Shown one piece after another: positions 10,027-17,236 of a DNA stretch of 64,000 nt. The position numbers and the translations under genes are program-made. The stretch covers positions 62,001 through 126,000 of the forward strand of contig DATCMB010000019.1 in NCBI GenBank assembly GCA_036563615.1, read 5' to 3'. Source of the DNA: Candidatus Binatia bacterium. GTDB lineage: Bacteria > Desulfobacterota > Binatia > UBA12015. The first letter of the stretch is position 1, and every line of letters starts with the position of its first letter. The notes under the pieces were generated by a model. The model was not told where the DNA came from. It worked only from the letters and a program-made list of their open reading frames with translations, and did not search any database.

Positions 10027-10851
10027 CTACGCCTGCGGCGCAGCCTGCTGCACGATCCGCGCCAGCGTGCGGGCGGCGTCCGTGAACTCCTCGACGCTGC
10101 CGTAGCGCCAGCCGTGCACGACCTCGGAGACGCCGATCGCGGCGAGCTCCCCGATCTTCTCCGCGGTGCGCTCCTCGTCGCCGAGCGGCAGCGAGGTGAC
10201 GAGCACGACGTCGGGCGTCGGCTTGCCGGCCGCAGCGGCGAGGCTGCGCAGCTCGTCGACCGCTTCGCGCAGCCGACCGACGTCGCCGCCGGTCGGCATC
10301 CAGGCGTCGCCGTACTCGATCGCGCGCCGCAGCGCGTGCGGCGGCGCGCCGCCGACCAGGATCGGCGGTCGCTCGGGTCGCGGCAGGAAGAGGAAGCGCT
10401 GCCCGTTCCGCTCGACCTCGTCGCGCGCGAAGCACTCGCGCAGGAACGCGAGCGTCGCATCCGTGATGCGTCCGCGACGCTCGCGCGGCACGCCGACCGC
10501 GCGGAACTCGGCCGCCATCCAGCCCGCGCCGACGCCGAGCCGCAAGCGTCCTCCCGACAGCTCCTGGATGGTCGCGACCCACTTCGCGGTCGCGAGCGGC
10601 GGACGATAGGGCAGGACGAGGACGCCCGTGCCGAGGCCGATCCGTCGCGTCGCGCCGGCGAGGAAGGCGAGCGTCGCGAGCGGGTCGAGGTAGCGGCCGC
10701 CCGAGCCCTCGGCGTCGTCGGGCGGGATCGCGATGTGGTCGGCGACGAAGAGATCGTCGAGGCCGGCGTCCTCCGCCGCTTGCGCGCACGCGAGCAGCAT
10801 CGAGCGTTCGGACTGCGGTCCCATGTTGCGTAGGTAGATGCCGGCCTTCAT
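10027..10851 (-). CDS. LLM-class (luciferase-like) F420/flavin-dependent oxidoreductase
   Basis: This 274-residue TIM-barrel protein belongs to the luciferase-like monooxygenase family. It shows the N-terminal GIYLRNMG strand, DDLFVADHI, GTGVLVLPYRPPL, and the LGVGAGWMAAEF segment typical of the F420-binding TIGR03619/03621-type subgroup. It probably transfers hydride between F420 or FMN and an unknown substrate. The start ATG at 10851 has AGGTCGCG just upstream. It is followed by the PGPGW-like gene on the same strand. The barrel length is on the short side for the family (usually 280-340). Confidence 0.85.
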   Translation of the reverse strand: MKAGIYLRNMGPQSERSMLLACAQAAEDAGLDDLFVADHIAIPPDDAEGSGGRYLDPLATLAFLAGATRRIGLGTGVLVLPYRPPLATAKWVATIQELSGGRLRLGVGAGWMAAEFRAVGVPRERRGRITDATLAFLRECFARDEVERNGQRFLFLPRPERPPILVGGAPPHALRRAIEYGDAWMPTGGDVGRLREAVDELRSLAAAAGKPTPDVVLVTSLPLGDEERTAEKIGELAAIGVSEVVHGWRYGSVEEFTDAARTLARIVQQAAPQA

Positions 10852-11110
10852 CGCGACCTCCTGCCGCCAGCGTACGGCGGACGCCGCGGCGTCGCGACCC
10901 CATTGCTCGCCTTTCGCCGCCTCCGTAACGTCGCGCAGCCTCCGCCGTGTGCCCGTCGTGCGTTTCGGCTGTCACCCGAAGCGGGCGTCTCGTGCGTACG
11001 ACACTCCGAAGACGCGGCGCCGGGTCGCACGCCGGCGGGCGCCCGCAGCGCAGCGGAGGACGGCGGGATGAGCCACGCGATGGGCGCAACACGAGCCGCA
11101 AGAGAAGCCG

Positions 11111-11797
11111 ATGGACGGGCAAAGCGATGCGTCAGGCGATGACGTCGATCGAGTGCCGGCGGGCGGCGAGCTGATGCCCGGTGCCCCGCGCAGCGCCGCC
11201 GCACGGCGTGCGACGCTCGCGCCGGACGCGTCGCGAGACGCGGCGCAGGACGTCGCCGCGGACGCGGTCCGAGACGCAGCGCCGGACGCGACGACCGACG
11301 CGGCGCTCCTCGAGCGCGTCGCGCGCGGCGACACCGAGGCGCTCGCACGCCTCGCCGAGCGCTACCACGACCGCTTCCACCGCGTCGCGTGGCGCATGCT
11401 CGGCAACGAGCACGACGCCGAAGACTGCGTGCAGATCGCGTTTCTCAAGATCCACCTGCACGCGGCGGAGTTCCGCGCGCGCTGGCAGGGCTCGACCTGG
11501 CTCTACCGCATCCTGACCAACGTCTGCATCGACGCCTGGCGCAAGCGGCGACACGAGGACCTGGTCGCCGAGTCGAGCGCGAGGTCGCAGGGCGCTTCGG
11601 TCGCAGACCGCATGGACGTGCAGGCCGCGCTGGCTCGGCTGCCGGCCGAGACCCGCGTCGTCGTCGTGCTGCGCTACCTCGAGGATCTGCCCTACGAGGA
11701 GATCGCCCGGGTGCGCGGCGTCACCGTCAACACCGTCAAGACACAACTCCGGCGCGGCAAGCAGGCGCTGCGCCGTCACCTCGGAGGAAAGCGGTGA
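11111..11797 (+). CDS. ECF-type RNA polymerase sigma-70 factor with DAxx-repeat N-terminus
   Basis: Residues 65-135 form sigma region 2 (YHDRFHRVAWRMLGNEHDAEDCVQ, then FRARWQGSTWLYRILTN), and residues 165-225 form region 4 (LPAETRVVVVLRYLEDLPYEEIA, then VNTVKTQL). It should direct RNA polymerase to a small regulon. A 64-residue N-terminal extension contains seven perfect DAxx tetrads. The start ATG at 11111 includes this extension; no start nearer to region 2 is obvious. No anti-sigma gene is adjacent. Instead the stop codon overlaps the start of an alkyltransferase gene (GTGA), and GGAGGAAAG just before that start serves as its ribosome-binding site. Confidence 0.88.
   Translation: MDGQSDASGDDVDRVPAGGELMPGAPRSAAARRATLAPDASRDAAQDVAADAVRDAAPDATTDAALLERVARGDTEALARLAERYHDRFHRVAWRMLGNEHDAEDCVQIAFLKIHLHAAEFRARWQGSTWLYRILTNVCIDAWRKRRHEDLVAESSARSQGASVADRMDVQAALARLPAETRVVVVLRYLEDLPYEEIARVRGVTVNTVKTQLRRGKQALRRHLGGKR
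11225..11308 (+). repeat. Seven tandem 12-bp units encoding DAxx tetrapeptides
   Basis: In the sigma-factor N-terminal linker, Asp recurs at residues 39, 43, 47, 51, 55, 59 and 63, each followed by Ala or Val. At the DNA level this is a degenerate GACGCN-NNN-NNN unit repeated seven times. It looks like microsatellite-type expansion of an acidic linker. Confidence 0.7.
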
Positions 11798-12591
11798 GCG
11801 TTGCACGAGGCCACGACGAGAATCGCGCGGAAGATCGGAAAGATCGGGCGGAAGACCGCGCGCTGCGCGAGCTCCTCGCCACACCGACGCCGACGCGGCC
11901 GTCCGCGGCGTCGCCGCTGCGGCTCGTCGCCACCCGCGACGAAGCGAGCATCGTCGAGCGGCTGCTGCCGCAGACCGACATCGCGGCGAGCGAGACGGGC
12001 ATCCGCCGCCTCGCGCTCGGCAGCGGGCGCATCGACGCGCCGACCCGCGCCGCGCGCCGCCTCGCCGAGCAGGCGCGCGACGAGATCGCGCAGTACCTGC
12101 GCGGCGAGCGCAGCTGGTTCGACGTCGCGGTCGACCTCGGCGCGGCGCAGCCGTTCCAGCGCGAGGTGCTGCGCGCGGCGAGCGAGATCCCGCTCGGCGA
12201 GGTGCGTACCTACGCGTGGATCGCCGCGCGGATCGGCAAGCCGGGCGCCGTGCGCGCGGTCGGCAACGCGCTCGGCGCGAACCCCGTGCCGCTGCTCGTG
12301 CCCTGCCACCGTGTCGTGCGCAGCGACGGCACCATGGGCGGCTACAGCTTCGGCTCGATCGACGTCAAGCGACAGCTCCTGCTGCTCGAGCGCGCGACGC
12401 CGGCGCTCGTCGGCTGCACGTCGACGCGGATCGTGTGCCGGCGCGGCTGCCGCTACGAGCGCCGCGTCGCCGAGACCAACCGCATCGTCGTCGCGTCGGT
12501 CGCCGAGGCGCGCGCGATCGGCTACCGGCCGTGCGCCGTGTGCCGTCCGACCGACGCGACCGGCGTTCGCGCCGCCGGCGCATCGTGGTAG
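11794..12591 (+). CDS. ogt: Methylated-DNA-protein cysteine methyltransferase fused to C-terminal Ada zinc domain
   Basis: The 265-residue product has an Ogt/AGT DNA-repair domain (about residues 85-200) with the PCHRVV active site (Cys171), which accepts alkyl groups from O6-alkylguanine. It is followed by an Ada-type zinc domain with Cys215, Cys219, Cys247 and Cys250 in the CX3C...CX2C spacing of E. coli Ada (Cys38, 42, 69, 72), where the first Cys takes methyl groups from phosphotriesters. The domain order is reversed relative to Ada and the AraC-type DNA-binding domain is missing. The GTG start overlaps the sigma-factor stop (GTGA). The first 80 residues are charged and unassigned. Confidence 0.85.
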   Translation: MSVARGHDENRAEDRKDRAEDRALRELLATPTPTRPSAASPLRLVATRDEASIVERLLPQTDIAASETGIRRLALGSGRIDAPTRAARRLAEQARDEIAQYLRGERSWFDVAVDLGAAQPFQREVLRAASEIPLGEVRTYAWIAARIGKPGAVRAVGNALGANPVPLLVPCHRVVRSDGTMGGYSFGSIDVKRQLLLLERATPALVGCTSTRIVCRRGCRYERRVAETNRIVVASVAEARAIGYRPCAVCRPTDATGVRAAGASW

Positions 12592-12659
12592 CGTCGTCGC
12601 AGACCAACCGCGTGCAGGCCCCGCGAGCGATCGCGCACGCGAAGGAGGGACGACGAACG

Positions 12660-13097
12660 ATGGCAACGCAATCCGCGGGCGAATCGGCCCGAGCGGCGGA
12701 GAGCGGCCAGGCGTCGGTGCGCTCGCTGCCCGGCCTCGCCGAGAAGATCATGTTCCGCGACCTCGCCGCCGACGAGGCGCAGCTTCGTCAGGAGGACGAG
12801 TGGCAGCGGATGGGCCGCAACGCGATGACGCTCGTCAAGTATCCGGACCTGCGCGTCGTGCTCACGGTGATGAAGGCGGGCTCGCGCATCGAGCGCAACC
12901 GTGACGAGACCGAGGGCCGGGTCGCGATCCACGTCCTGTCCGGACGCGTGCGGCTCGTGGTCGCGGGCGAGAGGATCGACGTCGGGCCGGGCGGGCTGCT
13001 CGCGCTCGACCACAAGACGCCGCACGACATCGAGGCGCTCGAGGAGAGCTCGTTCCTGATCTGGATCTCGTGGCTCGAGGGCCGCGAGCAAACCTGA
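12660..13097 (+). CDS. Cupin-fold protein
   Basis: The 145-residue protein contains a cupin-2-type beta-barrel (about residues 55-140), with GSRIERNRDETEGRVAIHVL and a GPGGLLALDHKTPHDIEAL second motif. The usual first-motif histidines are replaced by Arg, Asn and Glu. One His (KTPHDI) remains, so metal binding is doubtful. It resembles short cupins of sugar- or regulator-type with unknown ligand. AAGGAGGG lies about ten bases before the ATG at 12660, a strong ribosome-binding site. It follows the alkyltransferase gene by 68 bases on the same strand and may belong to the same transcript. Confidence 0.75.
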   Translation: MATQSAGESARAAESGQASVRSLPGLAEKIMFRDLAADEAQLRQEDEWQRMGRNAMTLVKYPDLRVVLTVMKAGSRIERNRDETEGRVAIHVLSGRVRLVVAGERIDVGPGGLLALDHKTPHDIEALEESSFLIWISWLEGREQT

Positions 13098-13105
13098 GCT
13101 GACCC

Positions 13106-13122
13106 GAGCGAGCCCGTCGCTC
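13106..13122. terminator. Short hairpin between convergent genes
   Basis: GAGCGA and TCGCTC pair around a five-base loop in the 23-base gap between the cupin and GNAT stop codons. The stem is only 6 bp and has no T-run, so this is a weak call. Confidence 0.3.
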
Positions 13123-13642
13123 AGCGCGCCCTGCGTCGCAGCGCGGGGCGCGCGCGGAACTCCTGGCGCACCTCGTCGTCGGTGCAGTGCTCGACGTAGC
13201 GACCGCGCGCGTACTCGCCGATCACGCGCCGCCAGAAGCGGATCGCGCGCTCGTTGCGCGGCAGCTCGCTGACCTCCCACACGCCGGGCAGGAGGTCGAA
13301 CACGGCGTGCGCGGCGCGCGTGCCGATGCCCGAGCGTCGCTCGCGCGCGAGCACGAAGAACTCCGCCATCCGGTAGTCGCAGCCCGGCGCGACGTGCGGT
13401 GACGGCGCGCGGTTGACGAGCGCGAAGCCGACGCGCCGCCCGTCGACGACGATCAGCAGTGGCAAATCGTCTTCCTCGTCGAGCCACGACGGCAGGTGAT
13501 CCGGTCGCCACGTCCCGTCCTCGTCGAGCTGGTAGTAGCCGTCGTCGAACGGCGACAGGTCGTGCAGGTAGAGCGGGTAGACGTTCTCGAGCCAGGTCCG
13601 ATCGGTGACGCTGCGGCGAGCGTCGCGAAGCACGAGGCGCAT
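13121..13642 (-). CDS. GNAT-family N-acetyltransferase
   Basis: The 173-residue protein has a GNAT fold: an N-terminal strand-helix, a central MAEFFVLARERRSGIGTRAAHAVF segment containing the acetyl-CoA-binding motif A (R-R-S-G-I-G), and a C-terminal ELPRNERAIRFWRRVI helix. It would acetylate an amine on a small molecule or protein. The ATG at 13642 (MRLVLRD) fits the start of the fold. An upstream ATG at 13732 would add a basic, disordered-looking 30 residues and collide with the divergent oxidase start, so it was not used. Confidence 0.8.
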   Translation of the reverse strand: MRLVLRDARRSVTDRTWLENVYPLYLHDLSPFDDGYYQLDEDGTWRPDHLPSWLDEEDDLPLLIVVDGRRVGFALVNRAPSPHVAPGCDYRMAEFFVLARERRSGIGTRAAHAVFDLLPGVWEVSELPRNERAIRFWRRVIGEYARGRYVEHCTDDEVRQEFRARPALRRRAR

Positions 13643-13730
13643 GGGCACGCGCCACCATCCGCGGAAGCGAGCCGTCGACGCAAGCGCGCGGGGGTTGCGT
13701 CGCGGGGCGCGCGAATGAGAGGACGGCGGC

Positions 13731-15347
13731 ATGACGTCCAACGCTCGTCCGCGGCGCAAGTTCTGGGGCTGGGGCTACGAAGGGCAGGGGCCCAGCGCCG
13801 AGCAGCAAGAGAAGATCGCGCAGCTCCTCGCGGCGCGCTTCTCGATCGAGGCGCCGACGGTCACGCCGCCGCCGTGCGTCGAGGAGCTCGCGCTGCGCGC
13901 GCCGCGCATCTCGCCACCGGCGAGCCTCGAAGCGATCTGCTCGACCGATCCCGAGGACCGCGCCGGACACAGCTACGGCAAGTCCTTCCGCGACGTCGTG
14001 CGCGCGCTCGCGCGCGAGTACCCGAATCCGCCGGACGTGATCGCACGTCCGCGCAGCGAGCAGGAGCTCGTCGCGGTGCTAGACTGGTGCGATTCCGTGG
14101 GCGCGGCGGCGATCCCGTACGGCGGCGGCTCGAGCGTCGTCGGCGGCGTCGAGCCGCCGGCGGAAGGCGTCAAGCAAGCGGCGGTGACGATCGACCTGGG
14201 CGCGCTCGACCGCGTGCTCGAGATCGACCGCACCTCGCGCGCCGCGCGCATCCAGGCCGGCGTGCTCGGCCCCGCGCTCGAGGACCAGCTCCGCCCGCAC
14301 GGCTTGACGCTGCGCCACTTCCCGCAGTCCTTCGAGGTGAGCTCGCTCGGCGGCTGGATCGCGACGCGCTCGGGCGGGCACTTCGCGACGCTCTACACGC
14401 ACATCGACGACTTCGTCGAAGCGCTGCGCGTCGTGACGCCGACCGGTACGATCGAGACGCGGCGTCTGCCGGGCTCCGGCGCCGGCCCGAGCCCGGACCG
14501 CATGTTCATCGGCTCGGAGGGCATCCTCGGCGTCATCACCGAAGCCTGGATGCGGCTGCAGGACAGGCCGCGCTGGCGCGCCTCCGCGTCGGTCACCTTC
14601 ACCGACTTCCTCGCCGGCGCGGAGGCCGTCCGCGCGATCTCGCAGTCGGGCCTCGCGCCGACCAACTGCCGCCTGCTCGACCCCGGTGAAGCGATGCTTG
14701 CGGGCGCCGCCGCGGGCGACGTCTCGGTGCTCGTGCTCGGCTTCGAGTCCGCCGACCACCGTCCCGACGCGTGGATGGCGCGCGCGCTCGAGATCTGTCG
14801 CGACCACGGCGGCAACGTGCCGCCCGGCGCCGGCGAGACGCGCGACGACGAGTCGGCCGCGCGCGAGGGCGCGGTCGGCGCCTGGCGCAAGGCGTTCCTC
14901 GACGGCCCGTACCTGCGCGACGCGCTCGCCGCGATGGGCATGATCACCGAGACCTTCGAGACCGCGATCACCTGGGACCGCTTCCCGGAATTCCACACGG
15001 AGGTCATGCGGGCGACGCAGGACGCCGTGCGCCGCGTGTGCGGCGCGGGGCAGGTGAACTGCCGCTTCACGCACGTCTACCCGGACGGCCCGGCGCCGTA
15101 TTACTCGGTGATCGCGCCGGGCAAGCGCGGCTCGCAGCTCGCGCAGTGGGCGGAGATCAAGGCTGCTGCGTCGGAGACGCTGCTGCGCCTCGGCGGCACG
15201 ATCACGCACCACCACGCGGTCGGGCGCGACCACCGGCCGTGGTACGACCGCCAGCGTCCCGACGGCTTCGCGCGCGCCCTCGCGGCCGCCAAGCGCGCGC
15301 TCGACCCGAACGGGATCCTCAATCCAGGGGTGCTGATCGATCCGTGA
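13731..15347 (+). CDS. FAD-binding oxidase, alkyl-DHAP-synthase-like
   Basis: This 538-residue flavoprotein of the PCMH/VAO type has the FAD-binding loop PYGGGSSVVGGVE (about residues 125-137), a Gly-rich GSEGILGVITEAW segment, and a C-terminal GGTITHHHAVGRDHRPW. The KFWGWGYEGQ start and the HHH motif are hallmarks of alkyldihydroxyacetonephosphate synthase, the enzyme that makes the ether bond of ether lipids. Bacterial homologues also include other FAD-linked oxidases, so the reaction is inferred. It is the first gene of a same-strand run with the isochorismatase-like and acyl-CoA dehydrogenase genes. Length matches the family. Confidence 0.85.
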   Translation: MTSNARPRRKFWGWGYEGQGPSAEQQEKIAQLLAARFSIEAPTVTPPPCVEELALRAPRISPPASLEAICSTDPEDRAGHSYGKSFRDVVRALAREYPNPPDVIARPRSEQELVAVLDWCDSVGAAAIPYGGGSSVVGGVEPPAEGVKQAAVTIDLGALDRVLEIDRTSRAARIQAGVLGPALEDQLRPHGLTLRHFPQSFEVSSLGGWIATRSGGHFATLYTHIDDFVEALRVVTPTGTIETRRLPGSGAGPSPDRMFIGSEGILGVITEAWMRLQDRPRWRASASVTFTDFLAGAEAVRAISQSGLAPTNCRLLDPGEAMLAGAAAGDVSVLVLGFESADHRPDAWMARALEICRDHGGNVPPGAGETRDDESAAREGAVGAWRKAFLDGPYLRDALAAMGMITETFETAITWDRFPEFHTEVMRATQDAVRRVCGAGQVNCRFTHVYPDGPAPYYSVIAPGKRGSQLAQWAEIKAAASETLLRLGGTITHHHAVGRDHRPWYDRQRPDGFARALAAAKRALDPNGILNPGVLIDP

Positions 15348-15415
15348 GCGCGGGTCGCCGCGCGCTGGCGCGGGTGCGAGGCGCGCGGTAACGTCGCCGC
15401 GCCCGGAAGAAAGCG

Positions 15416-16060
15416 ATGCCCCTCGATCTGCGCGACATCCTGCGGCCGGAGTCGAGCGCGGTGCTGACCGTCGAGTGTCAGCGCGGCGTGATCGGCACCG
15501 GCGGCGCGCTCTCGGCGCTCGCCGAGGCGGTGCGCGAGTCTGGCATGGTGCCGCGCATGGCGCGCGTCGTGAATGCGGCACGGGCGGCGAAGGTGCCGGT
15601 GTTCCACGGCATCGTCGTGCGGCGGCCGGACGGCGGCGGCTCGACGGTGAACTGCCGGCTGTTCGCGGTCACGCGCAAGGCGGGCGGGCCCGGTCTGCTC
15701 GCGGGCAGCGAGGCGGCCGCGCTCGTCCCCGAGCTCGGCCCGGCGGAGACGGACTACGTCGTCGCGCGTCACCACGGCGTGTCGTTGTTCCACGACTCGG
15801 AGCTCGACTCGCTGCTGCGGAGCCTCGGTGTCCGCACCGTCGTGCTGCTCGGCGTGAGCCTCAACATCGCGCTGCTCGGCACCACCATCGAGGCGGTGAA
15901 CCGCGGCTACCAGGTGGTGATGCCGCACGACGGCGTGACCGGTACGCCGCTCGAGTATGCGCGGCAGGTGCTCGAGCACACGGTGCGCATGCTCGCGACC
16001 GTGACGACCTGCGACGAGGTGGTGGCCGCGCTGTCGGCACCGGGAGGGAGTGCAGCGTGA
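15416..16060 (+). CDS. Isochorismatase-fold protein lacking the catalytic cysteine
   Basis: The 214-residue product has the isochorismatase/cysteine-hydrolase alpha-beta fold: AVLTVECQ first strand, VPVFHGIVVRR, and the GVSLNIALLGTTIEAVNRGY segment. In active amidohydrolases of this fold the triad is Asp, Lys and Cys. Here Glu20 takes the Asp place, Arg is found where the Lys is expected (VVARHHG), and Ala replaces the Cys in the nucleophile elbow. It may be a non-hydrolytic or structurally re-purposed member. Its stop codon overlaps the start of the acyl-CoA dehydrogenase (GTGA), which implies coupled expression. Confidence 0.8.
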   Translation: MPLDLRDILRPESSAVLTVECQRGVIGTGGALSALAEAVRESGMVPRMARVVNAARAAKVPVFHGIVVRRPDGGGSTVNCRLFAVTRKAGGPGLLAGSEAAALVPELGPAETDYVVARHHGVSLFHDSELDSLLRSLGVRTVVLLGVSLNIALLGTTIEAVNRGYQVVMPHDGVTGTPLEYARQVLEHTVRMLATVTTCDEVVAALSAPGGSAA

Positions 16061-17199
16061 GCGATCTTGTCTTGACGGAAGAGCAGCAGCTTTTGCAGAG
16101 CAGCGCGGCGGACTTCGCGAAGAACCTGCCGGTGTCGCGGGTGCGCGCGCTGCGTGACGCCGGCGATCCGCTCGGGTTCTCGCTCGAGACCTGGCGCTCG
16201 ATGGCCGAGCTCGGCTGGCCCGGCATCCTGCTCCCGGAGGAGTACGGCGGTCTCGGGCTCGGCTACGCCGAGCTCGCCGTGGTGCTCGAGGAGCTCGGCA
16301 AGGTGCTCGCGCCCGAGCCCTTTCTCTCGACCGTGCTGCTCGCCGGCAACGCGATCCTGCTCGGCGGCAGCGACGCGCAGAAGAAGGAGCTGCTGCCGCG
16401 CGTCGCGTCGGGCGACCTGGTGCTCGCGTTCGCGCACCACGAGCCGGGCGCGCGGCACGACCCGTACCGCGTCGAGACCCGCGCCGAGGCGCAGGGCGGC
16501 GGCTTTCGCTTGACGGGCGTCAAGGACATCGTGCTCGACGGCGCCGCCGCGGAGCGTCTGGTGGTCTCCGCGCGCAGCTCGGGACAGAGCGGGGAGCGCG
16601 ACGGCCTGTCGCTCTTCCTCGTCGACCCGCGCGCGAGCGGCGTGACCGTCACGCGGCAGCAGCTCGTCGACCACCGCAACGCGGCGCGCGTGCGTCTCGA
16701 CGGCGTCGAGGTGCCGTCGTCCGCGCTGATCGGCGAGCTCGGCAAGGGCGCCGACGTGCTCGATCCGGTGCTCGACCGCGCCGTGGTCGGGCTGTGCGCG
16801 GAGATGCTCGGCTCCATGCTGCGCGCCTTCGAGATGACGCTCGCCTACCTCAAGGAGCGCAAGCAGTTCGGCGTCGTCATCGGCACCTTCCAGGCGCTCA
16901 AGCATCGCGCCGCACGGATGTTCATCGAGACCGAGCTCGGGCGCTCGGCGGTGATGGCCGCCTCGCGCGCGCTCGACGACGGCTCGCCGCAGGCGCCGCT
17001 ACTCGCGTCGGTCGCGAAGGCGCGGCTCTCCGAGGGCTTCGTGCTGGTCGCCAGCGAGGCCGTGCAGATGCACGGCGGCATCGGCATGACCGACGAGCAC
17101 GACATCGGCTTCTACCTGAAGCGGGCGCGCGCGGCCGAGATCCTGTTCGGCGACGCGCCCTACCACCGCGACCGCGCGGCGACGCTGCAGGGCTTCTGA
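16057..17199 (+). CDS. Acyl-CoA dehydrogenase
   Basis: The 380-residue protein has the three acyl-CoA dehydrogenase parts: a helical N-terminus (LTEEQQLL to ILLPEEYGGLGLGY), a middle beta domain and a C-terminal helical bundle (KERKQFGVVIGTFQALKH, then QMHGGIGMTDEH). It would oxidise an acyl-CoA at C2-C3 with FAD and pass electrons to ETF. It ends FGDAPYHRDRAATLQGF rather than with the EGT catalytic-base segment, as in PimD-like small-subunit members, so the catalytic base is unclear. The GTG start overlaps the isochorismatase-like stop by four bases. Confidence 0.9.
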   Translation: MSDLVLTEEQQLLQSSAADFAKNLPVSRVRALRDAGDPLGFSLETWRSMAELGWPGILLPEEYGGLGLGYAELAVVLEELGKVLAPEPFLSTVLLAGNAILLGGSDAQKKELLPRVASGDLVLAFAHHEPGARHDPYRVETRAEAQGGGFRLTGVKDIVLDGAAAERLVVSARSSGQSGERDGLSLFLVDPRASGVTVTRQQLVDHRNAARVRLDGVEVPSSALIGELGKGADVLDPVLDRAVVGLCAEMLGSMLRAFEMTLAYLKERKQFGVVIGTFQALKHRAARMFIETELGRSAVMAASRALDDGSPQAPLLASVAKARLSEGFVLVASEAVQMHGGIGMTDEHDIGFYLKRARAAEILFGDAPYHRDRAATLQGF

Positions 17200-17212
17200 T
17201 CTGCACGGGGGT

Positions 17213-17232
17213 CGCGCGCGCCGACGCGCGCG
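17213..17232. terminator. CG-repeat hairpin between convergent genes
   Basis: CGCGCGCG on both sides of a CCGA loop gives an 8-bp stem midway between the acyl-CoA dehydrogenase stop (17199) and the monooxygenase stop (17237). No T-run is present. Confidence 0.45.
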
Positions 17233-17236
17233 CGCC

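Noticed and set aside
12660..13097. Anti-sigma factor for the ECF sigma gene
   Set aside because: The protein is a cupin without a zinc-anti-sigma HxxxCxxC motif or membrane helix.
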